From positions 140,257,053-140,321,052 of the forward strand of contig CM048552.1 of assembly GCA_026413225.1 (NCBI GenBank): DNA of 64,000 nucleotides. The letters are read 5' to 3'. Positions 24,918 to 36,157 of this stretch are shown here, piece by piece. Below the pieces are notes generated by a model. It was not told the DNA's origin, made no database searches, and saw nothing but the letters and a program-made list of their open reading frames with translations. A program made the translations under genes and the position numbers. The stretch's first letter is position 1. Every line of letters begins with the position of its first letter. This DNA is from Otis tarda. Its lineage: Eukaryota > Chordata > Aves > Otidiformes > Otididae.

Positions 24918-26900
24918 CAGGGATGGTGATGGTGCCTCACTTGACTTAATATTTACAATAGAGAAGGGCTGGTGGGAGATGTGGTGGTCTTAGGTTGTCT
25001 TGTGCTTAGCGACCATGAAATTATAGTTTTTAACTATTTGAGAAGTAAGGAGAGGGGTCAGCAAAACCGCTACCATGGACTTCTGGAGGGTAGACTTTGG
25101 CCTGTTCAAGACACTGATTTAGAGAGTCCCTTGGGAGGCAATCCTGAAGGGCAAAGGGGTCCAGGAAGGCTGGACATTCCTCAAGAAGGAAATCTTAAAG
25201 ACACAGGAGCAGGCTGTCCCCATGTGTCATAAGACGAACCAGCAGGAGAGAAAATCAACCTGGCTGAACGGGGAGCTTTTGCTAGGACTCACAGAAAAGA
25301 GTCTACCACTCTTGGAAGAAGGGACAGGCAACTCAAGAAGAGTACAAGGAGCTTATTGGGTTATGCAGAGAGAAAATGAGAAAGGCCCAGCTAGAACTCA
25401 GCCTGGTCACTGTTGTTAAGGATAATAAAATATGTTTTTACAAATACATTAACAACAAAAAGAGAGCCAAAGAGAATCTCCATCCTTTATTGGATGCCAG
25501 GGGGAACATTGTCACCAAAGATGAGGAAAAGGTTGAAGTACTTAATGCCTTCTTTGCCTCAGTCTTTAGTAGTCAGACCAGTTATGCCCAGGGTATTCAG
25601 CCCTGTGAGCTGGAAGATAGGGATGGAATGCAGAATGAACCCCCCATAATCCAGGAGGAAGCAGTTAACAACCTGCTACGACACCTGGACACATATAAGT
25701 CTATGAGGCCAGATGGGATCCACCCAAGGGTGCTGAGGGAGCTGACAGAGGAGCTCGTGAAGCCACTCTCCATCATTTATCAGCAGTCCTGGTTAACAGG
25801 GGAGGTCCTAGTGCCAATGTGACACACATCTATAGGAATGGTCAGAAGGAGGATCCGGGAAACTACAGAACTGTCAGCCTGACCTTGGTGCTGGGGAAGA
25901 TTATGGAGCGGTTCATCTGGAGTGCACTCACAAGGCACGTGCAGGACAACCAGGGGATCAGGCCCAGCCGGCATGGGTTCATGTTGGTCCTGCTTGACCA
26001 ACCTGATCTCCTTCTACGACAAGGTGACCCACCTAGTGGATGATGGGAAGGCTGTGGACGTTATCTACCTGAACTTTAGCAAAGCCTTTGATACCATCTC
26101 CCACAGCATTCTTCTAGAGAAGGTGGTGGCTTATGGCTTGGACAGGTGTACCCTGTGATGGGTTAAAAACTGGCTGGATGGCTGAGCCCAGAGAGTTGAG
26201 GTGAATGGTGTTAAATGCAGTTGGCTGCCAGTCACAAGCGGTGTTCCCCAGGGCTCAGTGCTGGGGTCAGTTCTGTTTAGTATCTTTATCAATGATCTGG
26301 ATGAGGGGATTGAGTGGTCCCCCAGTAAGTTTGCAGATGACAACAAATTGGGCAGGACTGTTGATCTGCTCGAGGGTAGGAAGGATCTGCAGAGGGATCT
26401 GGACAGGCTGGACCTATGGGCTGAGGTGAACCGTATGAGGTTCAACAAGGCCAAGTGCTGGATCCTGCACTTGGGTCACAACAATCCCATGCAACACTAC
26501 AGGCTTGGGGAAGAGTGGCTGGAAAGTTGCCTGGCAGAAAGAGACCTGGAGGTACTGGTAGACAGCTGAACACGAGCCAGCAGTGTGCCCAGGTGGCCAC
26601 GAAGGCCAACAGCATTCTGGCTTGTGTCAGAAACAGCGTGGCCAGCAGGACAAGGGAAGGGATCGTGCCCCTGTACTCAGCACTGGTGAGGCCACATCTC
26701 AAACACTGTTCAGCTTTGGGCCCCTCAGTACAAGAAGGATGTTGAGTTGCTGGAGCCCATCCAGAGAAGGGCAACAAAGCTGGTGAGGGGTTTGGAGCAC
26801 AAGTCTTATGGTTTAGTAGGCATGGTGGTGTTAAGTTGATGGTTGGACTTGATGACCTTGGAGGTCTTTTCCAATCTTAAACATTCTGTGATTCTATGAT
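24918..26900 (+). mobile_element. CR1 LINE inserted into another CR1, 2 kb
   Basis: Runs from the end of the endonuclease region of ORF2 through the reverse transcriptase to the tail ('aaacattctgtgattctatgat', ending 26900). At about 26815 it jumps from 'cacaagtcttatg' to 'gtttagtaggcatggtggtg'. Compared with the sister copy at 5515-6546 this lacks roughly 330 bp of the C-terminal ORF2/3' region, with ATGG at both break ends. The insertion splits the minus-strand host CR1, whose sequence resumes directly at 26901. Confidence 0.93.
24972..26815 (+). pseudogene. CR1 ORF2 (endonuclease end + reverse transcriptase), broken
   Basis: Recognisable pieces in shifting frames: an endonuclease C-terminal block ('DHEIIVFNY'), the linker with 'KENLHPLLDARGNIVTKDEE', a 148-codon piece at 25376-25822 with 'AFFASVFSSQ' and '[18 protein letters not shown]', the RT palm with 'YLNFSKAFDTISHSILL' (about 26060-26120, catalytic Asp replaced by Asn in LNF where related copies have LDL), '[14 protein letters not shown]' and '[10 protein letters not shown]' (FADD box intact). 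Several frameshifts and a stop before 'VKNWLDG' separate them. It is not functional. Confidence 0.9.
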
Positions 26901-27495
26901 ACTCATCCACTAGTATCCCCAAGTCCTTCTCCTCAAGGCTGCTCTCAATCCATTCTCTCTGCTTAGCCTGTATTTGTGCTTGGGATTGCCCTGACCCATG
27001 TGCAGGACCTTGCACTTGGCCTTGTTGAATTTCATGAGGTTTCCATGGGACCACTTCTCCAGCCTGTCAAGGTCCCTCTGGATGGCACCCCTTCTCTCTG
27101 ACTTAATGACCACATCACACAGCTTGGTGTCTTTGGTGAGCTTGCTGAGGGTGCACTCCATCCTATTGTCCATGTTCACCAACAAAGATGTCAAACAGCG
27201 CTGGCTCCAGTATTGACCCCTGAGGAACGCCACTAGTTCCTGGTCTGCACCTGGACGTCAAGCCTTTGACTGCAACTCTTTGAGTGTGGCTATGCAGCCA
27301 ATTCCTTATCCACCGAGTCGTCCGTCCATCAAATTAATGTCTCTCCAGTTTAGAGAGAAGGATGTCATGCAGGACAGTGCCAAATGCGTTGCACATATCC
27401 AGGTAGATGATATCAACTGGTCATTCCTTATCCACCAACACTGTAATCATGTCATAGAAGGCCATCAAATTGGTCAGGCACCATTTGCCTGAAGA
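26901..27495 (-). mobile_element. CR1 LINE, host copy, segment 3 (5' part)
   Basis: Continues the minus-strand CR1 interrupted at 24018 and 24918, starting 'ctcatccactagtatccccaag'. It covers the RT region including the FADD neighbourhood (read as LTKDTKL, so the FADD box is lost) and ends at its 5' truncation near 'caaattggtcaggcaccatttgcc'. Joined by position only, the three segments form one 5'-truncated CR1 of about 1.2 kb. Confidence 0.92.
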
Positions 27496-30400
27496 ACTTG
27501 TTCCTACAAGAAAAATTGTGGTACATAGAATAACATTGGAGTAAGAAGGTTCCTGATCTACCTAAACGTGTTTGCAAGACCAATATAAATTATATATTAT
27601 CCAGTAATTTATTGAAATCAATTGGCAAAAATACAGCAACAGACTCTTCTACATTTGATTCTGGCAAGAGGAAGAACTCTACTGTGTCAAAGGCAAGGTG
27701 TGTGACTGTGATCGTAGAATAAAAGTGGGTTTTTTTCATTCTTAGAAAGGGGAAGAAGCATCATAGACATATAGTAGCAGCAGATTTGAAGAGCACATTT
27801 ACCAGAAGAAACAAATTAAAAAAAGAATATACAGGAAACTTTATGGGGATACAAGTCTAAAGAAAAGGATATTTGGGTAAACGATGTCTTTTAAAGTAGT
27901 AATTATTATTAAAAGCACAAAGGCATGTTAGAGAAGCTTAAAAGAAAGCAGAGAAGTGCACGAAGAAGCCAATAACTAACTCATGAGCTCTTAATTAATC
28001 TGAAACTTGACACGGAGATATATAAAATGTGAAAATTAGTAAAACTATTAGAAGTTAGTGTGTAAGAAATTCTATAACATGTAGATATAAAGTAACAAAG
28101 GTTAAGACACAAAGAGTTACAAGTGGAATGTGAGGTAGTGAAAGGAAAACATTCTAGAAGTACAATTTTATGAATGGAAAACATAACTAGTCTATTTTAC
28201 CAGTACTAAAATCTAAAAATGGCCAATATGACATTTTCAATGTTATTTAGCATTAGTATTCATTAAAAAAAAAAAAACAACTAAGTGAAAGCTCTAAATA
28301 AATAGCATAAATCCCACTAAGGATTTGTCCAGAGTCTGGAGTTGCAGTTGACAGCAAAAATGCCTCATAGGGAAAAGATTGACTAAGCATCAGCATCACA
28401 TAAGGTCTTCTGCCTATACTGAAGGGTAGGCTGAATATCAGTTACCAATAAAAATCTCTGTAAAAAAAGAAGAAAGGTAAAAAGAAAAAAAAAGGACAGA
28501 TGGGAATAGATTTTTAAGACTTTCAAAGTTATATTTCATTCTGCCCCCAAAAAAATCTAAAGTGGAGTACTTGCTTACTCTTCTGAACAATACTTCAACA
28601 AAGATAAAGAACTAAAAAAAGTGTGAAACAGTTCAGCAAATGTGATTAGAAATCAAGAAGCAAGATCTGCTGAACAGAAAAAGTTGGTGTGACTTAGCTT
28701 TGAAAACAGAAGGCTGAGGAGATAAATTAATGTCTTCAAATATGATAACACTTGCCAGAAAATAAGGTAAGAATTTGTTGGCAATGCTCTTTGAAAACGA
28801 GACAAGAAACAATGAGCTTAAACTCCAGCAAAGGACATTGTGAATAGAATTATGTAGTACAGTGGGTAAAGTGGCTTCACTACCTATATTGCAGGACTTT
28901 AAAGAAGATTGGTCATCTAACTTCAGAACATGGAAATCATAGAGTTTCTGATGTGCTTCCACTCCAGTCATCTACAACATGACAATGATACACAGCTATG
29001 AACAGAGAAGTGGAGGGGAAAATATTCCTATTTTAAAATCAATAAGTACTTTGTCCTAGGAATAATTTATGTCAAATCAAATTCAGAAAGCATGGAGGCC
29101 TGACTAAGCTTGGATGGATTAGAAGTCTAGGGAGAGCATGAACTAACTTTTGTACTAACTTGGATTAAATATTAATACACAAGTTAATAAAGATGTTACC
29201 CTTTACTCTCTTTAGACTTGTAATCCATGCACATTTATCTTTTGCCATATGATTTTTACAATAAAAAAGTCTTCCATAAAGACAAGTTTACTTTATTTTT
29301 CTCTTCAAAATAAGAAATATTTTGGAATAAGGATTTTTTTTTCATTTAGAAAATATCAACACTTGTAGTAAAATTCCTTTGCAATTTCAGTGAATTCACT
29401 TTACAGTATCCAGTCAGATTAGGACCTTAAGCTCCAATTAAGTTCCAACTTTAAAATTCACGGAAGGTTAAGTTTTGACAAAGGGAATACTTTAGTTTTC
29501 TTTTTTTTTTGTTATATAAAATCAAATATTAAGGGTTAATAACCACCTAAAACAGGAAAGCTATGAAAATACATTTGTCTTTCAAGAAAACATTAGAAAA
29601 TCCTCATGATATATTAAAAAATTGAATACAATTAGACAAAATAATGTTCCTTTTGGTTTTTTTTGGTGTCAGAAATCAGCATTACATGATTAAGTATTCA
29701 TGAATTCACCTTGCTTCTAAATGAATGTGCTATGTAGGGCTAAGTTTGTTCTACTACTTCAATAAAATTGCTTTGCACATGAAAGATTTGGAACAAAGTG
29801 TTTGTTAGCTTACTTCATCGTTCTAATGTCATTTGTGATAGCCCTTTTTTTTTGCTTATATTTTGTTAAAACTTTTCAATAGTAGTTAATCTCATTTGTA
29901 GGAAATACTTATAGAACATAATTTATTCTTTTTCAAAGGTACATCCCCAAGTCCCTTCCTGACCTTCCTCCATCTCTAATCCTGTCCTCCTAATTTATTG
30001 GAAAAGCAAGGCAAGGCAAGTCAAGGTCGAAGGAAGGGAGAAGCACTTCTGAAGCTCCTCCATGCTTATTTTTCTGTGTTACTGTTCTTCTATCTATGAA
30101 TTGCTTTGGAGTTTTTTATTCTCTCTCTTTATCTTTAATTAGCTCATTAAAGAACTACTACAATTTTGCTGTAATTGCATACCTTGTAAGAAAAAAATAT
30201 TCCTTGTTTTCAAAAATTTTGTGGTCAATATGACAGAACTCTTTCTGTACACGTTGGTTCTTAAAATGCTCATATAATGACGTCATATCTTCTATCACGA
30301 TATATTTTCTTAACAAAACTACTTCCTTTTGTACTGTTTATGTTCTGACTTTAACATATTCCTTAGCATGAAAAAATTACTTCTTTGCTGATGGAAAGTG

Positions 30401-32489
30401 ACATACATAGTATATAGATTCTGAACAAGGTTTCTTATGGTTTTCAAGAATTCATCTTACGTTTTTCATTTTTAACAGGTGCTGTGGCATATTTCAATGT
30501 GTCCCTGATCCAGATTAGAGGGACAAAGGCAACATGTTGCAGATGCTAAATCTAGATTCAGGGAGTATGTCTGTCTTTCCTAGCACTGCAATTATCTGGA
30601 TCAATGCTGAAGTCACACTTTAGAAACCTAGTACATACAACATCTCCACAGAGTACATCTGGTATTTTTGCTTCCATATTTTCACTGTGAGAACATAAGC
30701 AAAATTCATTTTACACCTGCTTTTCTCCAGAGAACATCAGCACAGACCTAAGAATTAAGGTAATTATTTTAATTAAACAAATAATTTCTATCAATTTCTT
30801 TACCCCAAACTGTTTCACATCTAATACACTGATGATGTTAAATTTACTCATAGAGCAGGATCTGGCAATCAAAACTTAAGATAAAGGTCATTAGCATGCA
30901 GTGCCTCAACTATGGCCTGTGATATGCTGAGTTTTAACATTTAATCTAAAAGGTCTCAGAGCTTTTATCTGTTTCAAATCTGTCTCTCTATCATAGCTGG
31001 AGGTTTCTTATCAAAATCTTAAGAAGGTGAAATTTCAAGTATGTCCTATGCAAATTTCTTTGTTTGTTATACAGATCAATAATGTTCCAGCATCCAAAAG
31101 GCGATGAATAATCCTTTCCGAGAAAATAGAAGATATTTTATTTTTCATTTAAATCTCTTGATTTCCTGTTAAATAAAAGCTAAATCCTAAGAAAATATGC
31201 TGATTTCAGACCACTTTACAAAACCTAAGTTTTTTTTTTCTTCTAGCATGTTTTGTCCCTGAAGAGGAAAATTTTTAATTTGATTAAACATAAAATAGAT
31301 CTCAACAAAAATTTTGCTTAAGCAGCTAGTATGCCTAGGAGGATTCACAAGTCACTGGACCATGTGGTTTTATTTATCAGATAACTGATAAAGGCTCTAA
31401 GTTAAGAAGAATATGACAGGACTCATAAGAAAGAATGGGACTTCAAAATAAGTGAAGAAGCAACTGGAGTCACTTTAACTCCACTAACCTCAGGATTGTA
31501 GCCTCTCAGGAGAAAACTGTAGAGATGCTGAAGACAGCTACATGAAAGTGAGTATGAAGAATTATAGGTTGATTTTGCACTCCTGTTCTGCATGAATGTG
31601 TCCCTAAGCCTTGATAATATGTCATTCCTTTTCCCAATGTTACAAACAAACAAGCAAAGAAAAAGTAAAAAATCCTTTCTAACACTGCAATTTAAAATTT
31701 GTCAGCACACTGTAAAGTAGAACCCTTTTTCATTCTCAATCCCAAAATGCTATGAGTCAGTAATTTGTATTTGACCATTCTAGCCCCGTGATATTATATT
31801 GGATTATGTCATGTTATGTTATGTTTTGTAATATAATACTAGGGAACAGGCTTTTCTTTATTGTTTCTAAAATTGTTTAAGTTCAAAGTAAGTTAAATCC
31901 CAGAGATTAGGAAATCAGAAAAGAATAAATGTATACCTTTCAGTGGTTTCTCAAGTTTTATTTCAATATTGTTATGGCAGCAGTTACTGCTCTATGTATG
32001 CTTGTCTTTCTTTTTGTATGTCATACTTTTCATAAATGAAACAAATTATTAGCAGTCTGAATTCTAGAGGGTTGGAGATTACATTTGTTAAAGGGGCAGG
32101 GAGTAGAGACTTTGCTGCAGTTTACTGCTTTTGTTTTAAAATATCACCTGCTGGTTTTATGTTACAGTTGCACAAATGCACAGCATTGTGTGCTCCCTGG
32201 TCAAACAAATTGAAAGGACAACAGGTTGCCATAGAAACATCAGGGCAAGCCTGTGATACTGTTAAAAGAAAGCAAAATCAGCAGTGCTTGAATCACAAAA
32301 ACAGATGAAATGCTGAAGAATTCCTTCACTTGAGAAAGGGCAAGTGTTTAAGGATCAGTCAGTGAGCTGCTCATCAGAGATTCATACTGTGGCAAATAGG
32401 TCCCTTCAGACTCTCTTACAAAGCTTCCAAGCACAGGCGAAAATTTATTTGTAAAGTACACAAAGGCATAGACTTGAAAGAAAGAAATG
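27496..32489. other. AT-rich intergenic DNA, nothing recognised
   Basis: About 5 kb without a recognisable gene, RNA or repeat family. Minor low-complexity patches: GCAAG repeats at about 30005-30027 and ATGTT repeats at about 31806-31826. The 112-codon (28633-28971, minus) and 90-codon (32036-32308, plus) open stretches resemble nothing known to me. Confidence 0.55.
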
Positions 32490-32494
32490 CATTT
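32490..32494. repeat. Provirus target-site duplication CATTT, left
   Basis: CATTT abuts the TGCAGG end of the left LTR and recurs at 38018-38022 after the ACCCCACA end of the right LTR. It marks a single integration event for the whole 5.5-kb unit. Confidence 0.92.
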
Positions 32495-32843
32495 TGCAGG
32501 CTTCTCTTGCCAGCTAACCTACCCCGCACGCACCGGAGCCCCGCTCCGGGGAAAGCAGGGCATCACACGGATACCGTCAAGCCAAGCCTACAATTTAATG
32601 CTGCGCAACAAAGGGTTAAATACCCGTACACCCGCTGCGCACGCGAACGCACCCGCCCCCCTGCACCCATGGACCCATCCATGCCCGACACGCACCTGCA
32701 CCTGCACCCATGGACTTATCCGTGCCCACCACGTACGTGGACGCACCTGCCCCCTGCGCCCATGGACCTATCCGCGCCTAGCGTGTGAATCACTGCAGAC
32801 TGCCCCTCCTGCATACATGCAGCCCTGCTAACGTTACCCCACA
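32495..32843 (-). mobile_element. Provirus 3' LTR (349 bp)
   Basis: Long terminal repeat in minus orientation: sense start TGTGGGGTAACG at 32843, sense end GAAGCCTGCA at 32495. It has a TATA-like TATTTAA, an ATTAAA polyadenylation-type hexamer shortly after it, and a GC-rich U3 with repeated 'gtccatgggtgcagg' phrases. It is identical in length to the 5' LTR at 37669-38017, and by eye differs from it at 7 positions (about 2%). A polypurine tract lies directly before its sense start. It is far richer in CpG than the surrounding DNA. Confidence 0.95.
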
Positions 32844-32856
32844 ATTCCCCCCCTCT
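32844..32856 (-). promoter_or_regulatory. Polypurine tract for plus-strand priming
   Basis: On the minus strand AGAGGGGGGGAAT abuts the TGTGGGG start of the 3' LTR. This position and composition are what retroviral RNase H leaves as plus-strand primer, and it confirms the minus orientation of the provirus. Confidence 0.9.
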
Positions 32857-32919
32857 ATGCTAAATCATTCTAGTCTAATGGCTGGTACCCTGAGGCGGAT
32901 GCCGCTATAACATAGTTGA

Positions 32920-33576
32920 TTAGGAATAGTTGCCTAGTAACCCCTCAATCATAGCATGCACGAAACTTAACAGTAACAGAAACAAATAAAGCATTATCAA
33001 AGCAACTGCTAGGATTGTCAGACCTATAGACACAATATTTCTTAGCCATCTAGGTAAACCGAACAGGTCTGGAAACTACCCCAGTCCTTTAGGGCTTCGA
33101 CGTTGAATACTGACTGGGCAGCATGCGCACGCGTCTTCTACAAGGCCGAGGAGGCGTTCTTGCTGAAGTCCAAACAGCAGTAACCCTGGAGACCTGGGAC
33201 TCCCTCTAGGTCGCTGCAACCGATGCCAGGCCTCGCAAGGGCATAATCTAATGCCAGCTTCATTTGCGTCAGTCCTTCATCGTGTGCTGCTAAAGCAGTC
33301 GCCAGTTCAGATATGGCGAGGGCTGTGCGGTTGGCATTCCCAAGAGCCCAACAGGCCACACGCTATGCAAACCTGAGTAGAGTTGGTGTAATGCGTGAAT
33401 TGCTCCCAAAAGTTAGTCGTTATCACTTGCATTGGAAGACTCACAATCAGGATCAATCCCACTAGGATGAGCTGGAGAGTGCCCCGCCGCTCGGTTACCC
33501 TGCTGATCCTCCAGCCACAGCTGTACCAACCAGGCTGGGATCCATCGGGTCCCCGCACCTGTGGAGATACAAGCAT
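32920..33576 (-). pseudogene. env: env remnant A: signal-peptide region joined to transmembrane subunit, most of surface subunit missing
   Basis: Retroviral envelope gene remnant next to the PPT. The 5' piece (33576-33307) has a hydrophobic leader with LILVGLILIVSLP and a possible N-glycosylation site in HYTNSTQ. The next piece, in another frame (33359-33138), has a heptad-like helix (ISELATALAAHDEG) followed by ALDYALARPG and a Cys/Cys-Cys cluster, the layout of a TM ectodomain. A membrane anchor rich in Leu/Ile (IGLTILAVALIMLYLFLLLL) lies at about 33060-32940, with a stop at 32920-32922. Only about 200 codons are present where env genes usually have 500 or more, so nearly all of the surface subunit is gone. 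Frameshifts make it non-coding as it stands. It overlaps the end of integrase, as is usual. Confidence 0.8.
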
Positions 33577-34318
33577 ACCCTTGTCCCCATGTTAGCAAAT
33601 CAGCGGGACCTTCCTAGCCTGGGTTTTCTGGCAGGCAGAACCAGACCTTTGGGAGTGCCTTGCCCCCAAACAGCGGCTGACGCGAGGAAAAATGGTTTTG
33701 GATAGGGGAAACGGATTGGGGGTTAGCGAAGGACATATGATTCAGTACCACAAGCGCTTCACCGACCAAGACCCCCGGAGAACCCCTCTTTCCCCCCTCT
33801 CTTAAGCAGATTAGCTGTGCTTTCAGGGTTTTGTGTGCGCTTTCTACAATCACTTGCTTGGTGCTGTTCAGAGGAATGCCAAACGTATGGCGGACTCCCC
33901 ACGTCTGCAGGAAGTTGTGAGATATCTGTGACGGCCCACGGTCAGTCTTTATTTTCCGAGGTATCCTAGGCAAATAAAAGCCCAGCTCTGGTGCAGGATG
34001 GATTTTGTGTTATGGACGTCGTGAATGGACACATGAAGAGAGCTCGGGAGCAAGTGTCGATCGCAACATGAATGTATTTGAAACAGCCAAATAGCGCATA
34101 GTCTGTGATATCTAGTTGTCGTACCTGGTTCGGAGCATACCTCCGGGGTTAACACCTGGGTAGTATAAGGCCTGGTTCGGCTTTGCTGCTTGACATGCTG
34201 GACAGGCTGCCACTACAGCCCAACCATGTGAGATGGGCAGTCGGAACTGACGTCGTATGGCGTGTGCGTTCCGATGTATTATTCTCTGTATCACTTTTAT
34301 AGACAGGTGACCAAGCAC
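33413..34318 (-). pseudogene. pol: pol remnant A: integrase with zinc-binding, core and C-terminal domains, frameshifted
   Basis: Integrase inserts viral cDNA into host DNA. The 34318-34112 piece carries the HHCC zinc-binding motif: HRNAH, then CPACQ. The core follows in a different frame (first catalytic Asp region about 34120-34100). A piece at 33973-33614 has KTDRGP with the second-type catalytic Asp, and IVESAH with the Glu. About 32 residues separate them, three fewer than the usual 35. The C-terminal DNA-binding domain (LTWGQGYAC, then RWIPAWLVQLW) lies at 33598-33413 after a stop codon. At least two frameshifts and one stop are present. No reverse transcriptase or RNase H precedes it; instead it joins unrelated sequence near 34330. 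Confidence 0.88.
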
Positions 34319-34329
34319 GGAATGATTAT

Positions 34330-34620
34330 ACCTAGTATAATGCCTAGTATCACAATTTTTTAGCTAAGGATAGCAACCACCTAGCTATGCCCTACACAAG
34401 CTAATAAGATTACTAATGACACCTTATCTATATATAAAAAAAAACCCTAAATTTCACTATTTTCTACTAATTTTCTATTATTATATTCTCTATTACTACA
34501 AACATAATAACTTCAGTAACTTTCTTATCTACAAAGCCAGTGACTAATTTTGCAGGCCTCTGTTGAAATAAGCCATAAATTCCATTAACAATGTCTTGTA
34601 TCTTAAAGTTCCCTTCTCAT
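34330..34620. other. Unassigned AT-rich stretch inside the provirus
   Basis: Lies between the env B transmembrane remnant and integrase A. It has no recognised domain and is noticeably more AT-rich than gag or the LTRs. It may be the 3' untranslated part of the second retrovirus, or host DNA carried along. Confidence 0.4.
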
Positions 34621-35057
34621 TCCATGGCTTTCTTCCAGCGAGCACGATTGTATCCCTCTCCCAAGGTCAGTTTGCTTTCACTGACACTGTACTGGCTCAA
34701 GAAATACCCACATCTCTCTCTTCTTTGTTTATGAGAAGAGGCTTGTTTCAACGCTTTATCTATTAAAGTCTGCACATATTTCAACACACACACGGAATAC
34801 AGATCAAAATACATATATAAAAAGAATGAATAAGCATCCTACAGCTATTTGTAATAAGCTTTTATCAATCCACCAAAAAGATTTCTGAATATATCAAAAT
34901 CATCACTTTGTTGCTGGTTTTGTACTCCTTTTTGCAAGTTTTGAATACTTTTGTGAATAGATTCCGAATGATCAGACAGATTCATGCAGCAAAGCCCATC
35001 AAAATCCTGACAACCATGATTTTGTGCTACTAATAAAAATCTACTACTGATCTATTC
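34620..35057 (-). pseudogene. env: env remnant B, transmembrane part after the LTR-like insertion
   Basis: A second, different envelope remnant. Just after the interruption (about 35020-34960) it contains a CX6CC motif (GCQDFDGLCC) followed by MNLSDHSESIHKSIQ, the classical disulfide and post-loop region of retroviral TM subunits that bind their surface subunit covalently. A hydrophobic anchor (IAVGCLFILFIY) follows at about 34855-34810, then a Lys/Arg-rich tail with stops. Stops interrupt the anchor region. It is unlike env A, which lacks the CX6CC spacing, so two retroviruses contributed. It lies upstream of integrase A, the reverse of normal gene order. Confidence 0.82.
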
Positions 35058-35372
35058 TGTTACCAACCTGACTACGCCAAAGACACCGCCGAGCAGGAGG
35101 ATGTTTATCAGCCGGGTCAGAGCAGAGAAAGGAGGCAGGCGCAGCACCTTCAGGGCGTCCCCTGTTGTAAATAAAGTGTGCTCTGGGTCCGTCCTCTCTC
35201 CTCCACTCCGAGCCACCTCTGTTTATACCCTCCGCAGATTCAGTGAAAGAGTACTGACCAGGTGTTGCTGCATGCATGGCCAGCGCATGCAACAAGGCCT
35301 GACCAGACGTTGCTGCATGTGTGGCCAGCACATGCAACAAGGTCTGTCAAATATGTGCTCTGCAGGCTAACA
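35058..35372 (-). mobile_element. LTR-like unit (about 315 bp) interrupting env B
   Basis: On the minus strand it starts TGTTAGCCTGCAGAGC and ends AGGTTGGTAACA, so it has TG...CA ends. It carries two 45-bp tandem repeats in the upstream part and a TATA-like GGTATAAAC at about 35221-35230. Env B TM sequence lies on both sides in the same orientation, so the unit sits inside that gene. No target duplication could be seen at the ends (TATTC/GCGGC), so boundaries and the LTR assignment are provisional. On the plus strand an AATAAA occurs at 35169-35174, so the opposite orientation is not excluded. Confidence 0.6.
35254..35343. repeat. Two 45-bp tandem repeats with internal dyad symmetry
   Basis: Units 35254-35298 and 35299-35343 differ at 6 of 45 positions. 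Each has near-palindromic arms (TTGCTGCATG ... CATGCAACAA). They resemble the enhancer repeats often found in the U3 part of retroviral LTRs. Confidence 0.88.
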
Positions 35373-36157
35373 GCGGCTATGTTTTGTAAAATAGTATAGC
35401 GTATAGAACCTATATCAATTAACAGTGTTAATAGTACTGATATAATTGCATGTGTTTACTTAGCAAGCCAAAAGCCCAATTTATTTAACATAGCTAACGC
35501 CTAGGCACTTGCCACATCAAGTGCAAAGATTGAAGCAGCAATAATTTTACTTAGTTTCCAAAACTCTGTATTATCTTGGCAACCAGATTCAATGCTATGT
35601 ATGCTTCGTTTAGGTCTTTTATGCTGTCTGGATTTTGATATGTGCTCGCATGATTACGTCATACTGTGTTGTTGCAATGTATAGATCTTAAAGCATTTAC
35701 AATCATTACCCCTCTAGAAACATTAGCTCTTGAATAGTTAAAAAAAAAAAAATAGACAGAAGTACATCTTTAGGGGTCCCAAAAGTTCCATCTTTTGTTA
35801 TTTAGCACTCAGCACTCGCGGCTGCTGTTGTTTTACACAGAATTGTTGTCCTACCGCTATCTGATCTGGCAGATTGACCAAGCATGTTCTGAAAGGCTTA
35901 TTTGAAGATGATCTAGACAAACAAATGATGTCCTGTCCTGTGGCATTAACCATAATTACCCACACATTTGTTCTTTCCGTAACTGATGTCCATGGAGCTG
36001 CCACACAGGTTGTTAACAATCCGACGGACGCAAGGCAGCTTGGAGCGCTGGTCATACCCATCGTGCAGGGATCCACTTGTTCACTGCTCCTGTAGAGACA
36101 CAAGCATATCCTTTCCCCCACGTCATAAGAGGGAATGGTCCTTCCCAATTACCTGTT

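Noticed and set aside
27455-27495. Shared 5' truncation point of the CR1 copies at 27495 and 57721 near 'aaattggtcaggca'
   Set aside because: The end points differ by roughly 14 bp and only two copies are involved, so coincidence cannot be excluded.
29998-30030. GCAAG direct repeats as a possible CRISPR-like or regulatory array
   Set aside because: Only a few contiguous degenerate five-base units without spacers; ordinary low-complexity DNA in a vertebrate genome.
32474-32831. Pro/His-rich open frames over the 3' LTR, repeated at 37465-38100
   Set aside because: Both lie over the LTR pair, on the strand opposite to viral transcription, and depend only on GC-rich LTR composition.
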